NCBI GenBank assembly: GCA_021796155.1
Contig: JAJYOO010000193.1
Coordinates: forward strand, 1-5,607
Length of the DNA: 5,607 nt
Direction of reading: 5' to 3'
Origin: Chloroflexota bacterium
Lineage (GTDB): Bacteria > Chloroflexota > Anaerolineae > Anaerolineales > Villigracilaceae
Shown here: piece by piece, positions 1-5,607 of the stretch
Position numbering within the stretch: the stretch's first letter is position 1
Layout: each line of letters begins with the position of its first letter
The notes under the pieces: generated by a model
The model's database searches: none
The model's input: the letters and a program-made list of their open reading frames with translations, nothing else
What the model was told of the DNA's origin: nothing
Translations under genes and position numbers: made by a program

Positions 1-1665
1 ATCCAATTCAGCTAAAACTCTCGCGGTTTCGAGAAGTTGATGCGCGGATTTGGCCAGTGTCGCGCAGACTTCGCGGAACAGACGAATTTCAATTTCGCGG
101 ATTCTTTCTTCAGCATTGAGAACGAGAGTCTCGTACTCTTTCATCTCCGGCGTGATGAAGCGCTCACCATTGACCAACGTTTGCTTGCGGATGTAATTGT
201 CAGGTGCTTTATCTGCCGCGCCGCGCGAGATTTCGATGTAATAACCGAAGACCTTGTTGTAGCCAACCTTGAGAGTCTTGATGCCGGTCCGTTCGCGTTC
301 AACGGATTCTAAGTTTGCGATCCAATCGCGCGCGTGTTGCGATGCCTCGATCACAGAATCCAATTCTTGTGAATAGCCAGGACGAATGATGCCAGTGTTT
401 TGTAGCGTCGCCGGCGGTTCATCTGCAATGGCGGATTGAAGTAGTGATAATTCGTTATTCGATAATTGAATTTTCGGCAGAGGAATTTCTTTCTTCCCTT
501 CGACTTCGCTCAGGGCAAGCTTTCCTCTTTCATTTTCAAGTACTTTCAAAATATCAGGAATTCTTTGCAAACTATCTCGCAAAGCAACCAAATCGCGCGG
601 TTGAGCGTGACCCGCGATGATTCGATTTGTCAAACGCTCAACATCAGCTAGTGGCTTGAGCGCGGCGCACAGTTCGGCGCGTTCCATGCCGCGCTCAAAG
701 AAGAATCCAACGCCTGCTTGCCGCGTTTTGATTTTGTCCACGCTGAGCAATGGCTGGCTGACCCACTGATGGATAAGCCGCTTGCCCATTGGTGTGACGG
801 TTTGATCGAGCACACCAAGTAGCGAACCTTTTCGTTCGCCGCGCAGAGTTTCATCCAATTCGAGATTGCGGCGCGTGGATGCGTCAAGGGTCATGAACTC
901 GTTCAAACTATAAGAACGCAGACTTGTCAAAAGATTCAGCGAGTCGGGTTGAGTTTCTTTGAGATATTGCACAATTGCACCCGCCGCGCGAATAACAAGG
1001 CTTTGTCCTTTGATGCCAAAGCCTTCCAGCGTTGACGCCTTGAAGTGAGCTAGTAAAGTTTCTTCGCATTTACCGGGCTCAAAGCGCCAGGCAGTCCACG
1101 GTGTGAGGTGACCGTTAATACCATCATTCAAAGTTTGGTTATCAGGATGGATGATTTCTGCCGGATGCAGGCGGACAATTTCCGCGCGCAGCGACTCGAT
1201 GGGAAGTTCGGTCGCAGCGAATTCTCCAGTGGTGATGTCGGCATAAGCAACGGCGGCCCGGCTATCATCGAGAATGACCGAAGCGAGATAATTATTCGAA
1301 TCACCGGGCAATAATCCCGGCTCGATAATTGTCCCCGGCGTGACAACTCGTACAACTTTCCGCGGAAAGATTCCCTTGATGGGTTGGTCACCAACCTGTT
1401 CGCAGATTGCGACATGGTAACCTTTTTCGATCAGCCGCGCGAGATAATTTTCAACTGCGTGATAGGGAATCCCTGCCAGCGGCGCACGCATTCCTTTGCC
1501 AATGGGGCGGGAGGTCAGAACGATGTCGAGTTCGCGAGCCGTGGTTTCCGCGTCTTCGTCGAAGGTCTCGTAGAAATCCCCAAGCCGAAAGAAAAGGATC
1601 GTGTTAGGATAGTCCCGCTTGATTTCCAGATATTGCTGGCGGACAGGCGTAACGTCTTCTGGCAT
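1..1665 (-). CDS. mutS: DNA mismatch repair protein MutS, N-terminal 555 residues (3' part outside window)
   Basis: MutS binds base mismatches and small loops in DNA, then recruits MutL in an ATP-dependent step of post-replicative repair in the cytoplasm. The frame is open from ATG at 1665 to the window edge, giving 555 codons without a stop. The N-terminus has the family pattern TPVRQQYLEIK followed by FFRLGDFYETF. Phe31 and Glu33 form the Phe-X-Glu mismatch-reading motif, which marks this as MutS1-type rather than MutS2. Further family signatures are PLAGIPYHAVENYLARLI and VAICEQVGDQP in domain I, and VVTPGTIIEPGLL at the start of the connector. The core domain has LDASTRRNLEL and GSLLGVLDQTVTPMGKRL, and the lever/clamp has ERERTGIKTLKVGYNKVFGYYIEIS (given here in parts: ERERTGIK, then GYYIEIS at residues 474-480). 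Family members run about 850-900 residues, so the Walker ATPase and dimerisation regions are missing only because the window ends. No strong Shine-Dalgarno site precedes the ATG. The start is chosen by alignment to the conserved N-terminus. Residues 382-390 look like an inserted repeat. Confidence 0.97.
   Translation of the reverse strand, partial: MPEDVTPVRQQYLEIKRDYPNTILFFRLGDFYETFDEDAETTARELDIVLTSRPIGKGMRAPLAGIPYHAVENYLARLIEKGYHVAICEQVGDQPIKGIFPRKVVRVVTPGTIIEPGLLPGDSNNYLASVILDDSRAAVAYADITTGEFAATELPIESLRAEIVRLHPAEIIHPDNQTLNDGINGHLTPWTAWRFEPGKCEETLLAHFKASTLEGFGIKGQSLVIRAAGAIVQYLKETQPDSLNLLTSLRSYSLNEFMTLDASTRRNLELDETLRGERKGSLLGVLDQTVTPMGKRLIHQWVSQPLLSVDKIKTRQAGVGFFFERGMERAELCAALKPLADVERLTNRIIAGHAQPRDLVALRDSLQRIPDILKVLENERGKLALSEVEGKKEIPLPKIQLSNNELSLLQSAIADEPPATLQNTGIIRPGYSQELDSVIEASQHARDWIANLESVERERTGIKTLKVGYNKVFGYYIEISRGAADKAPDNYIRKQTLVNGERFITPEMKEYETLVLNAEERIREIEIRLFREVCATLAKSAHQLLETARVLAELD
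496..520. repeat. Short dispersed-repeat-like element inside mutS (CCTTCGACTTCGCTCAGG type)
   Basis: The plus strand reads CCCTTCGACTTCGCTCAGGG at 496-515, followed by CAAGC. In the mutS frame this encodes K382-LALSEVE-G390. The string, with its characteristic translations LSEVEG on one strand and PFDFAQGKL on the other, is one I recall as a recurrent short repeat in many environmental bacterial genomes, including Anaerolineae-like ones. It falls between the helix RDLVALRDSLQRIPDILKVL and the PLPKIQLSNNELSLL segment, a surface linker in the MutS core domain where length variation should be tolerated. The element ends in CCCT and AGGG, and near-identical 8-mers flank it (CTTTCTTC at 489-496, CTTTCCTC at 520-527). 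The flanks are pyrimidine-rich, so this match may be chance. Only one copy is seen in this window, so calling it a repeat rests on recall of other genomes. Confidence 0.6.
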
Positions 1666-1696
1666 GATTCGATATTCTAAGTGGAACAGAATAATT

Positions 1697-1723
1697 GGGC
1701 AAGGGAAGGTTTGCCCCTTACCC
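1697..1723. promoter_or_regulatory. Hairpin in the mutS upstream region
   Basis: GGGCAAGGG at 1697-1705 can pair with CCCTTACCC at 1715-1723. The stem is 9 bp with one C-A mismatch, and the loop is 9 nt. A competing pairing uses GGGCAA at 1697-1702 with TTGCCC at 1711-1716. It lies about 32 nt upstream of the mutS start, so it may be in the mutS leader transcript, or in a protein-binding region between the divergent genes. No T-run follows on either strand, so it does not look like an intrinsic terminator. Function is unknown. Confidence 0.4.
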
Positions 1724-1731
1724 GTGCACGG
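1722..1731. promoter_or_regulatory. Perfect 10-bp palindrome CCGTGCACGG, possible operator
   Basis: CCGTGCACGG is its own reverse complement. It ends 7 nt before a TATAAT box at 1739-1744, so it would lie in the spacer or -35 region of a rightward promoter. A dimeric regulator bound here would block polymerase. No regulator gene is in the window and I do not recognise the site as a known operator. Confidence 0.35.
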
Positions 1732-1737
1732 TTTTCT

Positions 1738-1759
1738 GTATAATTTCTATACCAGTATA
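1738..1759. repeat. Clustered GTATA/TATAC half-sites overlapping the -10 box
   Basis: GTATA (1738-1742), TATAC (1748-1752) and GTATA (1755-1759) occur in 22 bp. The first two form a 5-bp inverted repeat with a 5-nt spacer. ATAC and GTAT at 1749-1758 form a second small inverted repeat. The TATAAT box overlaps the first half-site. The arrangement could be a regulator binding site, but short AT-rich inverted repeats often arise by chance. Confidence 0.3.
1739..1744 (+). promoter_or_regulatory. Putative -10 box (TATAAT) for the membrane protein/sulfatase-fold genes
   Basis: An exact TATAAT lies 79 nt upstream of the ATG at 1824, in the AT-rich half of the divergent intergenic region. No good TTGACA-like -35 box sits at 16-18 nt. 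TTACCC at 1718-1723 is a weak match with a 15-nt spacer, and TTGCCC at 1711 is too far. This suggests either an activator-dependent promoter or a chance match. Transcription would start near 1751, giving a leader of roughly 70 nt. Confidence 0.4.
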
Positions 1760-1823
1760 TTACTTGATTTTCATCTTTGTTTCATATTGAACTTCTAGAA
1801 TTTCACCCTTCGCGGCCTCCAGC

Positions 1824-2366
1824 ATGATGATCCAAATACTTTCCAAACGTTTGCCAAAATTCCATGACATTTTGCCGGTCTATGCCATCATCGCATTCAT
1901 GGTGTATGGCTGGACATTGGTTACTTATTTGCGATATTTGCAGTATTGGCTCCAATTTTTGAACATTGGAGAAATCCTTGCCATATTTTGTTATTCCATG
2001 CTTGCAGATTTGGCGGAGAGCCTGATCATTTTGCTTGTCTTGTTGGTACTATGCTGGCTCTTGCCGGCCAGGTTTTTGAAGGACATGTTCATTGTTCGCG
2101 GCGCGCTGCTCACGATTTGTGTGCTCGGGTCCATCTTGGTGTTCTTGAATAATTTTCCGGACTTGGACGCGTATGGAAATATGGCATGGCCCTGGACTGC
2201 GGCGACAATATTGGCGTCTGCCTTGATTTCCTTTTTTGCGGCCAAGCTTGGTTTTGTCGGAAAGGCAATGAAATGGCTTTCTGACAGCATGATCATTTTC
2301 CTGTATATTTTCATCCCCGTGACCGCGCTGTCTTTTTTCGTTGTGCTTGTTCGGAATATTGCATAA
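1824..2366 (+). CDS. Small polytopic membrane protein of unknown function (180 aa)
   Basis: I do not recognise a named family. The 180-residue product is very hydrophobic, with about five predicted membrane segments near residues 15-37, 58-80, 88-108, 123-143 and 154-176. Short charged stretches separate them: a basic N-terminus (SKRLPKFHD), PARFLKDMFIVR after segment 2, and KLGFVGKAMK between segments 4 and 5. One polar loop, NNFPDLDAYGNMAWPW, follows segment 3. The frame closes with TAA at 2364-2366. An upstream in-frame TGA at 1788-1790 limits the start, and the tandem ATGs at 1824 and 1827 are the first good choices. There is no convincing Shine-Dalgarno site before them. The gene is almost certainly co-transcribed with the exported sulfatase-fold enzyme 10 bp downstream, so it may be a membrane partner of that enzyme or part of the same envelope pathway. 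That link is inferred from gene order alone. Confidence 0.85.
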   Translation: MMIQILSKRLPKFHDILPVYAIIAFMVYGWTLVTYLRYLQYWLQFLNIGEILAIFCYSMLADLAESLIILLVLLVLCWLLPARFLKDMFIVRGALLTICVLGSILVFLNNFPDLDAYGNMAWPWTAATILASALISFFAAKLGFVGKAMKWLSDSMIIFLYIFIPVTALSFFVVLVRNIA

Positions 2367-2369
2367 GGA
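2365..2369 (+). promoter_or_regulatory. Ribosome binding site that fixes the start of the sulfatase-fold gene
   Basis: AAGGA lies 7 nt before the ATG at 2377 and overlaps the TAA stop (2364-2366) of the upstream membrane protein gene. This supports 2377 over the in-frame TTG at 2341, which would lie inside the upstream gene and place extra residues before the Tat motif. The overlap suggests translational coupling of the two genes. Confidence 0.75.
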
Positions 2370-2376
2370 TGATTCG

Positions 2377-3924
2377 ATGACCGGGATTAGCCGACGAGAT
2401 TTTCTAAAACTGACAACGGCAGCCGCCGCCGGTCTCGGTCTGACCCGAAGCGGGCCGGCCTATAAAATCCTTTCCAACGCTGGCAGCGGACGCCCCGGCG
2501 TCATCGTCCTGTTGTTCGATGCAATGTCAGCGCGGCATTTGTCGTTATACGGATATACCAAGGAAACGACGCCCAATCTCGAACGTTTTGCCCGGCGCGC
2601 AACAGTCTATCATTCGCATTATGCTGGTGGAAGTTTTACAACGCCGGGAACTTCCACGAACTTGATGGGAATGTATCCGTGGACACATCGCGCAATCAAT
2701 CACGGCGGTTTGATCAAGCGTTCGCTGGCGGATCAAAATATCTTTTCGATGGTGGGCAATCAATATTACCGCGCCGCTTTTTCGGAAAACTTGTGGGCTG
2801 ATTTATTCCTGCGGCAATTCCAATCGGCGCTCGAAGATCATATCTCGCCCACTGAATTTGCATATCTGAATAAAACCATAAATCCATTTTTGGGTCTTGC
2901 CAACTTGCCAGACTCCGACATGATCTATTACACGTTCAACCAGTTCCTGCTAACCGGCGATGGCCAGGACCCGACGCGGCTGGCTGGCTCACCCTCGTTT
3001 GGATTTCTCGATTACATCCATGTTTTCGATAAACGAGATTTGGAGATGCCATCTGCAGCGTATCCTTATGGCGTTCCGTACAACAGCTTTTATTATTTTC
3101 AAATTCCTCAGGCGTTCTCGGAAGTCGCGGATCGTATCCAACAGTTGGCAGGAAAATTTCCTCCGCTCTTTGGCTATTTCCATTTTTGGTCGCCACATGA
3201 ACCGTTCCGCCCGCGTGCGGAGTTTGTAAACAAATTTCCAGACATTCCGATTCCAGACAAGCCTCATCATCCTTTGGCCAGCAACCAGCTTTCTCCCGCC
3301 GACTATGCTCCGACCGTGAAGTCGTACGACGAATACATTGCGGACGTAGATGATGGCTTTGGAAAATTGCTTGACCAGCTTACAAACGCAGGTGTGCTGG
3401 ATAACAATTATCTCGTCATAACGTCGGACCATGGACAATTGTTCGAGCGCGGCGATTCCGGGCACACTACCGCGCTGCTTTTTGATTCAGTCATCCATGT
3501 TCCCTTGCTGATCTCTGCACCCGGCATCCAAACGCGCCGCGATGTTTATGCCCCGACCAGTGCGACGGATATTTTGCCGACGTTCGCGAATCTCGCTGGT
3601 GGTCAAATCCCTGTTGGCTCGGAAGGCAAATTGCTGCCGGGGTTTGGCGGACAGGAAGATATGAGCAGAAGCGTATTCAGCATGGACGCAAAATACAATT
3701 CTGCTTTCACGCCTTTCCAGCAAGCCACAATTTCTTTGACCAAGGGCAACATGAAGTTGATTTATTATCTCGGCTATGCAAGTTACCCCGATCAAATCGA
3801 ATTATATAATTTGCAGGAAGACCCGGACGAGCTTAAGAATCTGCGGGACGACTTACCCGGTTTGGCCGCGCAAATGAAAGACGAATTGCTCAGTTCCTTG
3901 AACGAAGCCAATAAACGTTTGTAG
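2377..3924 (+). CDS. Tat-exported sulfatase/alkaline-phosphatase superfamily enzyme with Thr at the nucleophile position
   Basis: The 515-residue protein begins with a twin-arginine signal, S5-R-R-D-F-L-K11, followed by the hydrophobic stretch LTTAAAAGLGL. It should therefore be exported folded, probably with its metals. The sulfatase-type fold follows. VIVLLFDAMSARHLSLYGY carries the first metal Asp (D48), and TTPNLERFA is the conserved next helix. The nucleophile region is SFTTPGTS (residues 86-93). SPHEPF has H274, and TSDHG has D351 and H352 as likely metal ligands. GHTTALLFDSVIHVPLLI has H363, TDILPTFANLAG follows, and the C-terminal strand is ELYNLQEDPDELKNL. Sulfatases have Cys or Ser in C/S-x-P-x-R, which is oxidised to formylglycine. 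Here the aligned pattern is T88-T-P-G-T92, lacking both that residue and the Arg. Thr nucleophiles are known in lipoteichoic acid synthases and phosphoethanolamine transferases, so a phosphotransferase or phosphohydrolase of a surface polymer is plausible. Residues about 125-260 are a family-specific region without motifs I recognise. The substrate is unknown. Superfamily assignment is confident, but reaction type is not. Confidence 0.93.
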   Translation: MTGISRRDFLKLTTAAAAGLGLTRSGPAYKILSNAGSGRPGVIVLLFDAMSARHLSLYGYTKETTPNLERFARRATVYHSHYAGGSFTTPGTSTNLMGMYPWTHRAINHGGLIKRSLADQNIFSMVGNQYYRAAFSENLWADLFLRQFQSALEDHISPTEFAYLNKTINPFLGLANLPDSDMIYYTFNQFLLTGDGQDPTRLAGSPSFGFLDYIHVFDKRDLEMPSAAYPYGVPYNSFYYFQIPQAFSEVADRIQQLAGKFPPLFGYFHFWSPHEPFRPRAEFVNKFPDIPIPDKPHHPLASNQLSPADYAPTVKSYDEYIADVDDGFGKLLDQLTNAGVLDNNYLVITSDHGQLFERGDSGHTTALLFDSVIHVPLLISAPGIQTRRDVYAPTSATDILPTFANLAGGQIPVGSEGKLLPGFGGQEDMSRSVFSMDAKYNSAFTPFQQATISLTKGNMKLIYYLGYASYPDQIELYNLQEDPDELKNLRDDLPGLAAQMKDELLSSLNEANKRL

Positions 3925-4119
3925 TTGCGACTTCCTCGCGGCCGCATCGAAACGCACCTGGACTTTAGATGGCGTCTGCAAAAGGGGTTATGATTAACGC
4001 TGACGTTTGCATTTGCAGTCAATATCTTAAATCGTTCCGTTCAAACTTCGCGGAAATCCAACAAATTGAAATCTCTCCTCCCCGGAAACATTGCTGAAAA
4101 GACAGCGACTCCAGAAAGT
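3925..4119. other. 195-bp gap between the sulfatase-fold gene and the downstream membrane protein gene
   Basis: No gene or RNA is recognised here. A 7-bp inverted repeat, CTGCAAA (3976-3982) and TTTGCAG (4012-4018), encloses 29 nt and has no T-run after it, so it is not a convincing terminator. TTTGCATTTGCA at 4006-4017 is a tandem 6-bp repeat. The frame of the downstream gene is open back to a TGA at 3991-3993 but contains no ATG before 4120. No clear -10/-35 pair was found, so read-through from the upstream genes is possible. Confidence 0.5.
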
Positions 4120-5607
4120 ATGCGCGCGGAGACGTCACTTCGCCCATGGATTGTAAGTCTGCTGATCGCTGCGGTGTTTCTCGCACTGCATCTTCTCGTG
4201 TTCCGCCCCGGCTATCAAGTGGATGACGATATTACGATGATTTCGCTTGCTTCCGGTTATCTTGGAGGCAAGCCAGTCCCATTTTTGATTTTTAGCAACG
4301 TCATTCTTGGTTTCTTGCTCAATCTTCTTTACCGGTTGCCGACCAATTTGAATTGGGAAATCCTGCTTTTTGTTGCTCTCAATTTCTTCTCAGTTTGGTG
4401 TTTGATTTATCTCATTTTGTGCTTCCCGCTAAAGGCAGTCGAGAAAATCATTGGGATTTTGGCTGTTCTTCTGGCTGACAGTTATTTCCTCCTCAGCATC
4501 ACATTCACAACAATCGCAGCATTTGTTGCCATTGCAGGCTTCTGTTCGATGCTTGCCGCGGCTCATCGGGATTTTCGTATCGGGCGGCGATTCTATTTCT
4601 TTAGCGGAATTCTGCTCTTCGTCAGTGGTTTGATTCGGATCGAGTCCGTCCTCCTTGTTTTGCTCTCGACCGGCTTATCCATCGTTTTGATGAATCGCTT
4701 ATTCGATCTGAAGAGTTTGACAATTGCTTTCGCTGGGATTGGATTGATCGTGGTGGGGAGCTTTTTGTTCAATAAGTTTTATGTCCAGGCTCATGCGGAG
4801 TGGCAGGCTTTTTATACCTATAACGATGTACGATCTCTGATCCAGGATACTCCGCGCATCCGTGATCCAGAAAAGTTCAGGAATATCGCGGGGCAAATTG
4901 GCTGGTATCCGGTGGATGCCCGAATGTTTGCAAGCTGGTTTATTGCCGATGAGAAAATCTTTTCATTGGATAATCTTCAATATCTGGCAGACCATCTGCC
5001 AGGGAAGGAGAAGAATCCGCTTAGTGCGGCCGTATCCTATTTTTATCCGCGTACAGACCCGGTTGAGCTGGCTTTGGTTTCATATCCTTATATCCTGATC
5101 ATCATCGCGGCGTTTCTGTCTGCAACTTTGTATTCATCTTTGCGACAGGCAGCTTTGCCGTTGTTGGTGCTTCTTCTCAGCGTTGCCGTTTTGTTTGTCT
5201 ACCTGGCATGGACGCAGAAGGTCCCGGCGCGTGTCTGGTATTCTTTCCTCGCGACCGCAGCCGTCTTCGGATTTTTTATCGTTGCGTGGTCAAAAGCAAA
5301 CGCAACAGAATCCCAAATCCGTGGGCCGGGAATTTTGAAGCTGATAGGTACATTCCTCGTATCCGCTTTGATGCTTGCGGCATTGGTTTTGGTGACCCTG
5401 CGAGCTGTCGTTGTTTCCGCAACGAACATTGAGAAACAAAATGACTATCAGGAAATCCTATCGAATCTAAATTCATTGCAAGCTCAGGGTAAAATACAAC
5501 AAGATGCTTTGATCGTGATCCCGGCGATGGGCATCCCGTTGGAATGGTCGAATCCGATGACGCTGGACTTTCCCAAAGTCCAGGTACTCGAATTGGGATG
5601 GCTGGCG
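4120..5607 (+). CDS. Large polytopic membrane protein, GT-C glycosyltransferase-like (partial, 3' end outside window)
   Basis: The frame is open from ATG at 4120 to the window edge, 496 codons without a stop. After a short basic N-terminus (MRAETSLRPW), hydrophobic segments lie near residues 10-28, 55-72, 80-101, 109-140, 158-187, 199-216, 316-340, 345-362, 372-389 and 404-430. Two larger hydrophilic parts stand out: residues 217-315, about 100 residues rich in aromatic and charged positions, and the C-terminal part from 431. The first loop after segment 1 has YQVDDDITMISLASGYLGG, with D35-D36-D37. An acidic pair in the first outward loop is a hallmark of GT-C lipid-linked-sugar transferases. 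The following KPVPFLIFSNVILGFLLNLLY and NLNW resemble uncharacterised membrane proteins of surface-polysaccharide loci. The GT-C assignment is tentative; an unrelated polytopic protein cannot be excluded. The ATG start is preceded only by a weak purine run (AGAAAG). A TTG at 4066 is the main alternative start, but ATG fits the expected start just before the first membrane segment. Confidence 0.8.
   Translation, partial: MRAETSLRPWIVSLLIAAVFLALHLLVFRPGYQVDDDITMISLASGYLGGKPVPFLIFSNVILGFLLNLLYRLPTNLNWEILLFVALNFFSVWCLIYLILCFPLKAVEKIIGILAVLLADSYFLLSITFTTIAAFVAIAGFCSMLAAAHRDFRIGRRFYFFSGILLFVSGLIRIESVLLVLLSTGLSIVLMNRLFDLKSLTIAFAGIGLIVVGSFLFNKFYVQAHAEWQAFYTYNDVRSLIQDTPRIRDPEKFRNIAGQIGWYPVDARMFASWFIADEKIFSLDNLQYLADHLPGKEKNPLSAAVSYFYPRTDPVELALVSYPYILIIIAAFLSATLYSSLRQAALPLLVLLLSVAVLFVYLAWTQKVPARVWYSFLATAAVFGFFIVAWSKANATESQIRGPGILKLIGTFLVSALMLAALVLVTLRAVVVSATNIEKQNDYQEILSNLNSLQAQGKIQQDALIVIPAMGIPLEWSNPMTLDFPKVQVLELGWLA

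Noticed and set aside
430..475. GATAATT direct copies and TTATTCGATAA inverted repeat inside mutS
   Set aside because: They are short, AT-rich and encode the ordinary-looking IQLSNNELSLL segment; no evidence of a separate element.
648..1415. Minus-strand open frames at 648-887 and 1128-1415, and several plus-strand frames between 37 and 1680
   Set aside because: All overlap the continuous, strongly conserved mutS frame, which is open over the whole of 1-1665, and none encodes a recognisable protein.
1..1665. MutS2 (recombination suppressor) instead of MutS
   Set aside because: MutS2 lacks the N-terminal mismatch-binding domain; here the Phe-X-Glu motif (F31, E33) and full domain I are present.
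2341..2376. Upstream TTG start extending the sulfatase-fold protein by 12 residues
   Set aside because: It lies inside the preceding gene, would put 12 residues before the Tat motif, and has no ribosome binding site. The ATG at 2377 has AAGGA at good spacing.
2989..3465. 158-codon minus-strand frame inside the sulfatase-fold gene
   Set aside because: Its product shows no family features and it is antisense to a well-supported gene with clear motifs; treated as a shadow frame.
3938..3945. GCGGCCGC palindrome after the sulfatase-fold stop codon as a terminator
   Set aside because: It is an 8-bp palindrome without a loop or a T-run, so it is not a plausible intrinsic terminator.

Overview
The window looks like bacterial chromosome with mid-range GC and dense coding. 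It is most likely from an uncultivated or environmental member of the Chloroflexota (Anaerolineae-like). That guess rests on three things: the flavour of the sulfatase-fold protein, a dispersed repeat I associate with such genomes, and weak use of Shine-Dalgarno sites. None of these is decisive. No tRNA, rRNA, CRISPR array or insertion sequence was seen.

Layout: (1) Positions 1-1665, minus strand, hold the first 555 codons of mutS, the mismatch-recognition ATPase. The window edge cuts it before the ATPase domain. A short dispersed-repeat-like sequence sits in frame inside it. (2) Positions 1666-1823 form a 158-bp divergent intergenic region with a hairpin, a 10-bp perfect palindrome, a TATAAT box and clustered GTATA/TATAC half-sites. 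(3) On the plus strand, a 180-residue polytopic membrane protein (1824-2366) is followed 10 bp later by a Tat-exported alkaline-phosphatase/sulfatase-superfamily enzyme (2377-3924). The ribosome binding site of the second gene overlaps the stop codon of the first. (4) After a 195-bp gap with no obvious terminator, a large membrane protein starts at 4120 and runs off the right edge. It resembles GT-C-type or other polysaccharide-locus membrane proteins.

The mutS gene is housekeeping and probably unrelated to the plus-strand genes. The three plus-strand genes look like an envelope module: a small membrane protein, an exported metal-dependent hydrolase or transferase, and a GT-C-like membrane protein. 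The most interesting point is that the exported enzyme keeps the sulfatase-type fold motifs but has Thr where sulfatases carry the Cys or Ser that becomes formylglycine. It may therefore be a phosphotransferase or phosphohydrolase acting on a surface glycan or lipid. That role is inference.
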